Positions 28,104 through 35,936 of a stretch of 64,000 nucleotides of DNA are shown here, one piece after another. The notes under the pieces are model-generated. The model saw only the letters and a list, made by a program, of their open reading frames with translations. It had not been told where the DNA came from and did no database searches. Position 1 is the stretch's first letter. Each line of letters starts with the position of its first letter. Both the position numbers and the translations under genes were made by a program. The stretch is taken from positions 1,426,001 through 1,490,000 of the forward strand of contig NZ_JAGHKP010000001.1 in assembly GCF_017742215.1 (NCBI RefSeq), written 5' to 3'. The stretch is from Chitinophaga chungangae. Its GTDB lineage: Bacteria > Bacteroidota > Bacteroidia > Chitinophagales > Chitinophagaceae.

Positions 28104-29795
28104 TCAAAGATTTCTTTTTTTAAGCTCATCCACCGCGAAAGCGCAGGCGCGGGCAGTGAGCGCCATGTAGGTGAGCGAAGGGTTCTGGCAGGCGGAAGAG
28201 GTCATACATGCGCCGTCCGTCACGAACACGTTGGGCACTTCATGCAGCTGGTTATGCGCATTCAGCACGGATGTGCGCGGATCGCGGCCCATGCGTGCGG
28301 TGCCCATTTCATGAACGCTTAATACGCGGGCCTGCGGATCGTTGGCGCGGTCGAACGTGCGGATGTTTTTGAAGCCGGTTTTTTCAAGCATTTCGGCGGC
28401 GCTGGCGATCATGTCCGCACGCATGTTCTTTTCATTTTGTTTGATCTCGCAGTCGATCACGACCAAAGGCTGGCCCCATTTGTCTTTGAGGGAAGGGTGA
28501 AGGCCGATCCTGTTTTCTTCGTAAGGCAGCACTTCGCCGAAACCGCCGAGGCTCATCGTCCAATCGCCGGGCTCGGAAAGCGCTTCTTTCAGTCCTGCGC
28601 CGATGCCTAATGCGTCGTGATCTCTCCGGAAATTTCCTCTTTCTGCGCTACATTGGTACGCAAAGCCACGGAGATAATCGCTGCGGCGGGAGGTTCCGCC
28701 GATGTTCCTGAAACGCGGGATGTAGGGGCCGTTTGCGCGTTTGCCGTAATAATACACGTCCTTCATGCCCTCGAACGTTCCGCTGGCGCCCGCGCCCACG
28801 TGATGATTGATCAGGTTGCGACCGAGCTGGCCGGAGCCGTTGCCCATTCCCTGCGGGAACACTTCAGACGTTGAAGCCAGCAGCAGCGCGGCGGTGGCGA
28901 TGGTGGAAGCATTTACAAAAATGATCTTCGCGTGGAATTCTTCGCTTTGCAGGGTTTGCGCGTCGGTGATGCGTACGCCCGTAGCACGGCGTTTATCTTT
29001 ATCGTACAATATTTCAGTTGCCACGGAATGCGGGCGCAGCGTGAGATTGCCGGTAGCCGCCGCAGCGGGCAGTGTGGCGGAATTGCTGCTGAAATACCCG
29101 CCGAAGGGGCAGCCGAGATGACAGCGGTTCCGGTACTGGCAGGGGCCGCGGCCGTGAACGGCTTTCGTGAGATTGGCCACGCGGCCCATGATGAATTTTC
29201 TTTCACCGTGGTAAGCCTCTTCCAGCCTGCGTTTCACTTCCTTCTCCACGCAATTCATTTCCATGGCGGGCAGGAATTCGCCGTCCGGTAAATGCGGGAT
29301 GCCTTCCGCCGCGCCGCTGATGCCGGCGAACCGCTCCGCATAGCTGTACCAGGGCGCGAGATCTTTGTAACGGAGGGGCCAGTCTACGCCTACGCCGTCT
29401 TTCGCATTCGCTTCAAAATCGAGGTCGCCGAAACGGTAGCTTTGCCGGCCCCATACCAGCGAACGGCCGCCGGTCTGGTACCCGCGTATCCAGCCGAAGG
29501 GTTTCGCCTGGATGTAAGGATGTTCTTTATCGGAAACAAAAAAACGCCGGCTCGCGTCTTCCCAGGCATAGATCGTGCTCTGGATGGGACTTTCGCGGCG
29601 CGCTTCGAGCGTGGCGGCGCCATGGCGCGGCAGCTCCCACAGAGGCGTGGTGGCGGTGGTATAGTCCTTTACATGTTCCACCGGCCCGCCGCGCTCGAGC
29701 ACGAGCGTTTTCAATCCTTTCTCACAAAGCTCTTTTGCCGCCCAGCCGCCGCTGATGCCGGAGCCGATCACGATGGCGTCGTATATGTTTCGCAT
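28104..29795 (-). CDS. GMC family FAD-dependent oxidoreductase (sugar dehydrogenase-like)
   Basis: A flavoprotein resembling the large subunit of gluconate 2-dehydrogenase and glycoside 3-dehydrogenases. The start at 29795 puts the dinucleotide-binding Rossmann motif (IVIGSGISGGWAAKEL) at residue 7. A Cys-x5-Cys-x3-Cys cluster (CQYRNRCHLGC) near residue 215 may bind an iron-sulphur cluster, as in FAD-glucose dehydrogenases. The C-terminal half has VHEMGTARMGRDP and QNPSLTYMALTARA, both typical of the family. Length is 563 aa. It heads the GMC/ThuA/carboxylesterase operon inside the glycan region. Unlike the second GMC gene at 47 kb, no small Tat-exported subunit lies beside it, so its partner or export route is unclear. 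Confidence 0.9.
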   Translation of the reverse strand: MRNIYDAIVIGSGISGGWAAKELCEKGLKTLVLERGGPVEHVKDYTTATTPLWELPRHGAATLEARRESPIQSTIYAWEDASRRFFVSDKEHPYIQAKPFGWIRGYQTGGRSLVWGRQSYRFGDLDFEANAKDGVGVDWPLRYKDLAPWYSYAERFAGISGAAEGIPHLPDGEFLPAMEMNCVEKEVKRRLEEAYHGERKFIMGRVANLTKAVHGRGPCQYRNRCHLGCPFGGYFSSNSATLPAAAATGNLTLRPHSVATEILYDKDKRRATGVRITDAQTLQSEEFHAKIIFVNASTIATAALLLASTSEVFPQGMGNGSGQLGRNLINHHVGAGASGTFEGMKDVYYYGKRANGPYIPRFRNIGGTSRRSDYLRGFAYQCSAERGNFRRDHDALGIGAGLKEALSEPGDWTMSLGGFGEVLPYEENRIGLHPSLKDKWGQPLVVIDCEIKQNEKNMRADMIASAAEMLEKTGFKNIRTFDRANDPQARVLSVHEMGTARMGRDPRTSVLNAHNQLHEVPNVFVTDGACMTSSACQNPSLTYMALTARACAFAVDELKKRNL

Positions 29796-29881
29796 AACAT
29801 GGAAAAGGCGCTTGTGCCTTGCAACAAATATAACATGCCCGCCTGCGGGGGAATAATGCAATTATGACAAATTCTGATCCT

Positions 29882-30754
29882 TCAAACAAAAATGCGGGAG
29901 CCGGCGAACCGTTGCCGGTATTCGGTAGGCGTGCAGTTTTTCTTTTTCCGGAAGGTGCGGTTGAAGTTGGAAAGATTGTTGAATCCGCACTGGTAGGCTA
30001 TTTCATGCACCGTGTGCGTAGTGTCTATCAGCATGCGCGAGGCATTGCCCATCCTGATCTCGTTTAATACTTCTATAAAGGTATTGCCGGTGCGTTTTTT
30101 GAAGAAGCGGCTGAATGATACTTCGGTCATATTCGCCAGCGCGGCCACTTCGCGCAGGGAAACGGTATCGTCGAAATGCTGGTGCATGTATTCCATGGCC
30201 TTTTGAATGCGGCGGCTGGTGTGCTGCTGCGCCCCGTCCTGCGCGGGCGCGGAAGACAGCATGCGCAGGTCGGTGGTGGAAAGCCCCTGGAGGATAGACA
30301 ACAGCTCCAGCACGGAATCGAAACCCTGCTGTTTTTCCAGCGCCTCGATGCGCCCCGCGTATTGCTCCGCTGCCGCGCGCGAAAATAAAATGCCCCGGGA
30401 AGCCTTTTCCAGCATGTTTTTGATAAAGCTCAGCTGGTTGCGGTTGAGCAGCGCCGCGGGCAGAAAATCGCGGTGAAACTGGATGGTGACCTCGTAAATG
30501 GACCTTGAGCGGCAGCGGTGCGTGAACCAGCCATGTGGCAGGTTTGGCCCCACCAGCACCAGTTCCAGCCCGCCGATCTCGTCCATATGATCGCCCACGA
30601 TGCGTTGAGCGCCTTTGGCGTTGCGGATGAAATTCAGCTCGAACTCATCATGGAAATGCAAAGGGAAATCGAAGCCTTTTTTTTCACGCGCGAACATCGT
30701 GAAACAATCGTGCCCAGTAAGCGGCGTGATCTCGCGCAGGATCTCCTGGTTCAT
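29882..30754 (-). CDS. AraC family transcriptional regulator with cupin sensor domain (copy 2)
   Basis: Paralogue of the regulator at 21.6 kb: cupin sensor (FPLHFHDEFELNFIRNAKG, GPNLPHGWFTHRC) and C-terminal AraC helix-turn-helix pair (VSFSRFFKKRTGNTFIEVLN; AYQCGFNNLSNFNRTFRKKK). The ATG at 30754 is preferred over 30772 because it aligns the N-terminus (LREITPL) with copy 1. It is divergent from the GH26/transporter/epimerase operon across 192 bp, so control of that operon is likely. Both copies probably respond to related mannan-derived oligosaccharides; that is inference. Confidence 0.93.
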   Translation of the reverse strand: MNQEILREITPLTGHDCFTMFAREKKGFDFPLHFHDEFELNFIRNAKGAQRIVGDHMDEIGGLELVLVGPNLPHGWFTHRCRSRSIYEVTIQFHRDFLPAALLNRNQLSFIKNMLEKASRGILFSRAAAEQYAGRIEALEKQQGFDSVLELLSILQGLSTTDLRMLSSAPAQDGAQQHTSRRIQKAMEYMHQHFDDTVSLREVAALANMTEVSFSRFFKKRTGNTFIEVLNEIRMGNASRMLIDTTHTVHEIAYQCGFNNLSNFNRTFRKKKNCTPTEYRQRFAGSRIFV

Positions 30755-30811
30755 GATAAACGCTTTACACATAAAAATAGTGAAAAATCGGTCGTAAAAG
30801 TATTAACTTGA

Positions 30812-30821
30812 AAATTTGACG
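30812..30821. promoter_or_regulatory. Shared AAATTTGACG element upstream of AraC-2
   Basis: The same 10-mer as at 22606-22615 in the other AraC intergenic region, here 58 bp upstream of the AraC-2 ATG. It could be a shared autoregulatory or promoter element. Confidence 0.35.
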
Positions 30822-30915
30822 TATTTGGCGGTTGATAAGGGCTTTCGGCGGAGGCGGGATAAGAAAATACCTTGAATGGATAAATATGTACTATGTGAAA
30901 TGACGCTCCGCTTGT

Positions 30916-30923
30916 TAGATTTG
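30916..30923 (+). promoter_or_regulatory. -7 promoter element for the GH26 operon
   Basis: TAGATTTG matches TAnnTTTG exactly; a weak TGTG lies 18 bp upstream as a possible -33 element. The expected transcription start falls just before the GH26 ATG at 30947, which argues against the longer GTG start at 30923. Confidence 0.5.
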
Positions 30924-30946
30924 TGCATCAACCACATTCCACCGCT

Positions 30947-31969
30947 ATGAAGAAATTTTCCATACACATTTTTACAGGGCTTATTTTATTGGCTGTCGGC
31001 CTGATGCCCGCATGCAGCTCGGGAAAAGAAAAAGGAGAGCAGGCAGACCCTCCGGGCAAAACTTTCAAGGTGCTCGATTATCTTACCAAAATATCCGGCA
31101 AAAAAACGCTGCTGGGTATTCACAATCGTGAGCCGAATGCCACCCCCGCAGTATGGACGGAAAAAGTACACGCCGTAACCGGGAAGTATCCCGGCCTGTG
31201 GAGCGGCGATTTTCTTTTCCAGGCGGATAATATCAACAACCGCCAGAAGATGATCGATGAAGCGGCGCGTCAATGGAAAAAAGGCGCGGTGGTGAACATT
31301 ATGTGGCATGCCTGCAACCCGGCGCTGGCACAGCCCTGCGGGTGGGACGACCAGGGCGTGAAAAGCAAGCTGACCAACGAACAATGGCAGGAACTGATCA
31401 CCAACGGCACGCCGCTGAACGGCAAATGGAAAAAGATGATGGACGAAGTGAGCGTATACCTGCAGCAGCTGGAAGACCAAGGTGTGGAAGTGCTCTGGCG
31501 CCCGCTGCATGAAATGAACCAGGGCGTGTTCTGGTGGGGCGGAAGGCCTGGCCCGCAAGGCACCGCGAAGCTCTGGCAGATCACGCATGATTACATGACA
31601 AAAACAAAAGGATTAAGCAATCTCATCTGGGTGTGGGATATCCAGGATTTTAAAACCCTCGCCTCGGATGCGCAAACCTATCACCCCGGCAATGCTTATT
31701 TCGATATGCTGGCGCTGGACGTGTACGACGATGGCAGCGGTTATTCCAAGGAAAAATACGACATCATCGTAAAAGCCTCCGGCGGCAAACCCATCGCCAT
31801 CGGGGAATGCCAGCGTTACCCCACGGCGGCGCAGCTGAAAGACCAGCCGTTGTGGACGTTTTTTATGGGATGGTCTGAGCTTACGTTCGAACATAATTCC
31901 GAACAGGAGATCAGATCGCTGGCAGAGGCCGGCAACATCGTTACGCTCGGCCAGATGCCCGGATGGTGA
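30947..31969 (+). CDS. GH26 beta-mannanase, lipoprotein
   Basis: A surface- or periplasm-anchored endo/exo-beta-1,4-mannanase (340 aa). Lipoprotein signal ends LMPAC with Cys23. Clan GH-A GH26 residues: acid/base Glu189 in RPLHEMNQ and nucleophile Glu287 in AIGECQ, plus WSGDFLFQADNINNRQ and MWHACNPALAQPCGW. Its product is expected to be mannobiose, as for the Bacteroides fragilis ManA mannanase. First gene of a three-gene operon with a GPH symporter and cellobiose 2-epimerase, the same gene set as the known B. fragilis mannan cluster. Confidence 0.94.
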   Translation: MKKFSIHIFTGLILLAVGLMPACSSGKEKGEQADPPGKTFKVLDYLTKISGKKTLLGIHNREPNATPAVWTEKVHAVTGKYPGLWSGDFLFQADNINNRQKMIDEAARQWKKGAVVNIMWHACNPALAQPCGWDDQGVKSKLTNEQWQELITNGTPLNGKWKKMMDEVSVYLQQLEDQGVEVLWRPLHEMNQGVFWWGGRPGPQGTAKLWQITHDYMTKTKGLSNLIWVWDIQDFKTLASDAQTYHPGNAYFDMLALDVYDDGSGYSKEKYDIIVKASGGKPIAIGECQRYPTAAQLKDQPLWTFFMGWSELTFEHNSEQEIRSLAEAGNIVTLGQMPGW

Positions 31970-32007
31970 GCCGCGCCGGCATTTTTATCAATCAGAACCA
32001 ACTTAAC

Positions 32008-33420
32008 ATGCATCAACAATTATCGCTGCGGGAAAAGATCGGCTACGGGTTTGGAGACATGGCCTCGTCTATGTTCTGGAAACTCTTCGGCATGTACCTC
32101 CTGTTTTTTTATACGGACGTAATGGGCATCAACGCCGCGGCGGCGGGCACCATGTTTCTCATCACCCGCATCTGGGACACTGCTTTCGACCCGGTGGTGG
32201 GCATCATGACGGACAGGACGCACAGCCGCTGGGGAAAGTTCAGGCCGTACCTGCTGCTCACCGCCGTGCCTTTCGGCGTGATCGGCGTGCTCACCTTCAC
32301 CACGCCGGGGCTTTCGCCGGCGGGCATGCTGGTGTATGCCTACATTACCTATTCGCTCATGATGATGATCTACTCGCTCATCAATGTGCCGTATGCGTCG
32401 CTGCTGGGCGTTATTTCGCCGGACAGCCGCGACCGCAATACCCTGGCGTCTTTCAGGATGGCCTTTGCATTTGCGGGCAGCTTTATCGCGCTGGGGATGC
32501 TGGAGCCGCTGGTGGATTATTTTTCAGGTTTCGCCAGCGTGCAAACGGCCTGGCAGTTGTCTGTTTCGGTCATCGCTGTGATCTGCGTCACCCTGTTCCT
32601 GCTGTGTTTTGCATGGGTGAAGGAAAGAGTGCGGCCGATACAGGAAGGGAATACGGCGTTAAAAGACGATTTTAAAGACCTGCTGCACAACCGGCCCTGG
32701 TGGATATTGCTGGGCGCGGGCGTGGCGGCGCTTATCTTCAACAGCATTCGCGACGGCGCCACGCTGTATTATTTCAAATATTACGTGGCGGATAACGGCG
32801 CATTCAGCTGGGGCAGCCTCAGTATTACGTGGTCTACGCTATACCTCATGCTGGGGCAGGGCGCGAACATCATCGGCGTGGTGCTGGCCTCGCCGGTGGC
32901 CAACCGCATCGGCAAAAAGAAAACCTACCTCGGCGCAATGGTGATCGCTTCGGTGTTGAGCATCGTGTTCTACTGGCTGCGGAGAGATCAGCTGACGCTC
33001 ATTTTCCTGTTCCAGTTTTTTATCAGCATTTGCGCGGGCATCATTTTCCCGCTGCTGTGGAGCATGTATGCGGATATTGTGGATTATTCCGAATGGCGCA
33101 CGGGCAGGAGGGCCACGGGGTTGATATTCTCATCGTCTTCCATGTCGCAGAAGCTGGGCTGGACCTGCGGCGGCGCGTTGACGGGCTGGCTGCTGGCGGC
33201 ATTCGGATTCCAAGCCAACGCAGTGCAGGGCGATGCGGCGCAAACCGGCATCGTGCTGATGCTGAGCCTGCTGCCCGCGGCGGGGTCGGTATTGTCTATC
33301 GTGTTTATCGCGATGTACCCTTTATCGGAAGCGCGTATCGCGGAAATTGCCGGCTCGCTGGCGGAAAAAAGAAAATCAGGCAGTTATGCAGGGAACATTC
33401 AGGAAGGAATTACAAACTGA
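32008..33420 (+). CDS. GPH-family sugar:cation symporter (probable mannobiose/oligosaccharide importer)
   Basis: Inner-membrane transporter of the glycoside-pentoside-hexuronide:cation symporter family within the major facilitator fold (471 aa, about 12 hydrophobic helices). Landmarks: EKIGYGFGDMASSMFWKLFG at the N-terminus, ITRIWDTAFDPVVGIMTDRT at about residue 50 (the conserved DP..G motif), and YADIVDYSEWRTGRRATGLI near residue 355. The start at 32008 avoids the poorly supported leader from 31963. It lies between mannanase and epimerase genes and its 3' end overlaps the epimerase start by 35 bp, implying translational coupling. The substrate is inferred as beta-mannobiose. Confidence 0.93.
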   Translation: MHQQLSLREKIGYGFGDMASSMFWKLFGMYLLFFYTDVMGINAAAAGTMFLITRIWDTAFDPVVGIMTDRTHSRWGKFRPYLLLTAVPFGVIGVLTFTTPGLSPAGMLVYAYITYSLMMMIYSLINVPYASLLGVISPDSRDRNTLASFRMAFAFAGSFIALGMLEPLVDYFSGFASVQTAWQLSVSVIAVICVTLFLLCFAWVKERVRPIQEGNTALKDDFKDLLHNRPWWILLGAGVAALIFNSIRDGATLYYFKYYVADNGAFSWGSLSITWSTLYLMLGQGANIIGVVLASPVANRIGKKKTYLGAMVIASVLSIVFYWLRRDQLTLIFLFQFFISICAGIIFPLLWSMYADIVDYSEWRTGRRATGLIFSSSSMSQKLGWTCGGALTGWLLAAFGFQANAVQGDAAQTGIVLMLSLLPAAGSVLSIVFIAMYPLSEARIAEIAGSLAEKRKSGSYAGNIQEGITN

Positions 33421-34564
33421 GCTGGAGAACATTCTCCGGTTCTGGATGGAACATACGATCGACGAACGGCATGGCGGTTTTAAAGGCAGGATCATGCACA
33501 ACGGAGCGGCCGATGCGTATGCACTGAAGGGCGTGGTGCTGAACGCACGGATATTGTGGACGTTTTCCGTGGCCCACCGTTACGATGCGCGGCCGGAATA
33601 CATCGCCACGGCGCGGCGCGCGTACGCTTACATCACCGAACATTTTATCGATACCGAATTCGGCGGCGTGTACTGGACGGTGGACTACACCGGCAAACCG
33701 GTGGACACGAAAAAGCAGATCTATGCATTGTCTTTCGCCGCGTACGCTTTCAGCGAATATTACAAAGCCGCCGGCGAAGAACTTGCAAAGGAGCAGGCCA
33801 TTGCGCTGTACCGGTTGATCGAACAACATGCATACGACCCGGAGCATGGCGGTTATTTCGAAGCGTTTTCCCGCGACTGGGGCGAACTGAAAGACCTGCG
33901 CCTGAGCGCGAAAGACGCGAATGAAAAAAAGACGATGAACACGCACCTGCATGTGCTGGAAGCGTATGCGAACCTTTATACGGTTTGGCCGGATGATGGC
34001 CTCAAACGCAGTATCATCGGTCTTTTGAACGTGTTTTACGATAAGATGCTCAACACAAACAAAAACCGTTTGTCGTTGTTTTTCGATGAGCGCTGGCAGG
34101 TGAAAGGGAACCTTGTTTCGTATGGGCACGACATAGAAGCGGCCTGGCTGATGCAGGAAGCCGCGGAGATCATCAAAGCGGAAGAAGTGATCCAAAAGTT
34201 CCGGGAAGTAGCGGTGCGCATGGCCGAAACCGCGCTGGAAGGCGTGGACGAAGACGGCGGGATGTGGTACGAATACGATGCGGACGCGGATCACCTGGTG
34301 CGGGAGAAACATTGGTGGCCGCAGGCGGAAGCTGTTGTAGGTTTTCTCAACGCATGGCAATTAAGCAGGAAAGAACGTTTTCTGCGGCAGGCGGAAGCCA
34401 GCTGGCAGTTCATCCGGCGCAGCATTCTCGACAAACAGCATGGCGAATGGTTTTGGGGCATCGATGCGGAAGGGAAACCCATGCAGGAAGATAAGGCGGG
34501 GCTTTGGAAGTGCCCGTACCACAATGCGAGAGCCTGTTTGGAAGGCATCCGCCGCCTGACTTAG
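33386..34564 (+). CDS. Cellobiose 2-epimerase (mannobiose 2-epimerase)
   Basis: Cytoplasmic (alpha/alpha)6-barrel epimerase of the N-acylglucosamine 2-epimerase superfamily, 392 aa. It turns the reducing-end mannose of beta-1,4-mannobiose into glucose. Arg55, His187, Glu251 and His379 have the same mutual spacings as catalytic Arg52, His184, Glu246 and His374 of Ruminococcus albus cellobiose 2-epimerase, allowing for one small insertion before Glu251. Other motifs are VVLNARILWTF, GHDIEAAW and CPYHNARAC. The ATG at 33386 lies inside the symporter gene; the 33347 start would overlap further. A terminator follows. With the symporter upstream and GH130 elsewhere in the region, the pathway assignment is strong. 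Confidence 0.93.
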   Translation: MQGTFRKELQTELENILRFWMEHTIDERHGGFKGRIMHNGAADAYALKGVVLNARILWTFSVAHRYDARPEYIATARRAYAYITEHFIDTEFGGVYWTVDYTGKPVDTKKQIYALSFAAYAFSEYYKAAGEELAKEQAIALYRLIEQHAYDPEHGGYFEAFSRDWGELKDLRLSAKDANEKKTMNTHLHVLEAYANLYTVWPDDGLKRSIIGLLNVFYDKMLNTNKNRLSLFFDERWQVKGNLVSYGHDIEAAWLMQEAAEIIKAEEVIQKFREVAVRMAETALEGVDEDGGMWYEYDADADHLVREKHWWPQAEAVVGFLNAWQLSRKERFLRQAEASWQFIRRSILDKQHGEWFWGIDAEGKPMQEDKAGLWKCPYHNARACLEGIRRLT

Positions 34565-34573
34565 AAGATAATG

Positions 34574-34597
34574 AAACCGCCCGCAAGGCGGTTTTTT
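34574..34597 (+). terminator. Rho-independent terminator of the mannanase operon
   Basis: Perfect 8-bp stem AAACCGCC / GGCGGTTT with a 5-nt loop and three further T, 10 bp after the epimerase stop. Confidence 0.88.
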
Positions 34598-34705
34598 GAT
34601 GCCCGGAGACTTTCACTCCTAAAAATGTCCAAACCAACCCGCGGGAATGTCTGAATCCCATACCTTCCGTTGCCGGAACAGGCCGTAGCTTCGTGGTAAC
34701 AAAAA

Positions 34706-35203
34706 ATGAAATCCATGAAACAGCAAGATTTTACAGCTACCATACTGGTAGACCAAACCCCGCAGGAAGCCTACAAAGCCATCAACAACGTACGCGGCTG
34801 GTGGAGCGAAAACATCGAAGGGGATACGGACAAACCGGGCAGTGTATTCAATTATCATTACAAAGACGTTCATCTCACCAAAATAAAAGTGATGGCCCTG
34901 GAGCCCGGGAAAAAAGTTTCCTGGCATGTGCTGGACAATTATTTCCAGTTCACGAAAGACAAAGAGGAATGGAAAAACACGGACATCGTGTTCGACATCA
35001 CTCCCAAAAACGGCAAAACAGAAGTGCGTTTCACCCACCAGGGCCTGACGCCGGCTGATGAATGTTTCGACATCTGCCACGACGCCTGGACGCATTACGT
35101 GAAAGACAGCCTGCGCGACCTGATCGCCACGGGCAAGGGGAAACCTACGCCGAAGGACATGGAAAGCGTGTTTAACGAGGGATTGCTCGCGCGGAAGAAA
35201 TAA
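34706..35203 (+). CDS. SRPBCC (START/AHSA1-like) domain protein
   Basis: A small (165 aa) cytoplasmic protein with the helix-grip START-like fold. Typical features are the opening beta strand and helix (TATILVDQTPQEAYKAINNV), RGWWSENIEG, a central LEPGKKVSWHVLDNY strand pair, and a long C-terminal helix (DICHDAWTHYVKDSLRDLI). It matches SRPBCC proteins of the AHSA1/polyketide-cyclase group common in Bacteroidota, which bind hydrophobic ligands. No operon partner: a terminator lies upstream and the next gene is convergent. ATG 34715 is an alternative start. Function unknown. Confidence 0.85.
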   Translation: MKSMKQQDFTATILVDQTPQEAYKAINNVRGWWSENIEGDTDKPGSVFNYHYKDVHLTKIKVMALEPGKKVSWHVLDNYFQFTKDKEEWKNTDIVFDITPKNGKTEVRFTHQGLTPADECFDICHDAWTHYVKDSLRDLIATGKGKPTPKDMESVFNEGLLARKK

Positions 35204-35253
35204 TAACCTGCAGCATTATTTTGGCTTAAACCAGGGGGTGCATTGAACAGAGA

Positions 35254-35604
35254 CTAATGCAGGAATTTTTCAATAACATCGTACAGCTCGTTCAGGCGGA
35301 AAGGCTTGATGAGCAGCGCATCGGCGTAACATTCGGCGACGGATTCGTTCGAAACGACGTGCCCGGAGATTAAAACGACGGGTATGTCCGTTTGAGACCG
35401 TTTGATCTCGCGGCAGAGGTTCCTGCCGTCGAATATTCCCATAAAAATATCCATTAACAGCATATCGGGTTCCTGTTCCCTGAGGGCAGACTGTAACGTT
35501 GAGGCGTCGTTGAGCGATACAACGTCGATGTTTTTACGCGTAAGCACCAGGGAAATGGCTTCCAGTATGGAAGGATCGTCGTCCACGATAAGGATTTTAG
35601 CCAT
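35254..35604 (-). CDS. Single-domain response regulator (CheY-like receiver)
   Basis: A stand-alone receiver domain of 116 aa: acidic pocket IVDDD (residues 6-10), phospho-acceptor Asp52 in LLMDIFMG, Ser/Thr position in VVLISGH and conserved Lys100-Pro101. There is no output domain, so it must act on a partner protein. No cognate kinase is adjacent; a hybrid histidine kinase lies 7 kb downstream at 42.7 kb, but a link is only speculative. A perfect inverted repeat sits 9 bp upstream of its ATG. Confidence 0.93.
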   Translation of the reverse strand: MAKILIVDDDPSILEAISLVLTRKNIDVVSLNDASTLQSALREQEPDMLLMDIFMGIFDGRNLCREIKRSQTDIPVVLISGHVVSNESVAECYADALLIKPFRLNELYDVIEKFLH

Positions 35605-35936
35605 CGTGCGGAGGTATTTGTTCGCAAATACGAATCAGCAGCGGTTGTAGTCATTCTTAAAACATGATCAGGAGCCGCTGTAGGCATCCGGACGCACGGC
35701 AACCGACGAATTAACGAGATCTCCCCAAAGGAGGCCGGGCGTAGAACATAAAAGATGTGACAAAATGAAGGCCTGCGATGCGCCGAAGTGAAAATCTTGA
35801 AGTATGAGAGGCGAAGTTAACGAAATAACTGCTATGGTTAGCAATTTATTTTACTGCTGTTCCTTTCCGGCAGGGAATAAAACGAAGAGCCGCGCCTAAA
35901 CAGGCACGGCTCTTTTTACTCGTATTTCAATCAACA
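35605..35936. other. Intergenic region with inverted repeat GTATTTG-TTCG-CAAATAC
   Basis: This 332-bp gap between two leftward genes has no convincing gene. It holds a perfect 7-bp-arm inverted repeat at 35614-35631, immediately upstream of the response-regulator ATG, and a terminator hairpin at 35885-35917 belonging to the permease gene. The rest shows nothing recognisable. Confidence 0.5.
35885..35917 (-). terminator. Terminator downstream of the ABC permease gene
   Basis: AAGAGCCG (35885-35892) pairs with CGGCTCTT (35907-35914), with a further inner GCCT/AGGC stem. T tracts flank it on both strands (cleaner on plus), so it may work both ways. Confidence 0.75.

Noticed and set aside
33347..33385. 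Longer start of the epimerase
   Set aside because: Would place 13 extra residues deep in the symporter gene; the ATG at 33386 aligns catalytic spacing with known enzymes.
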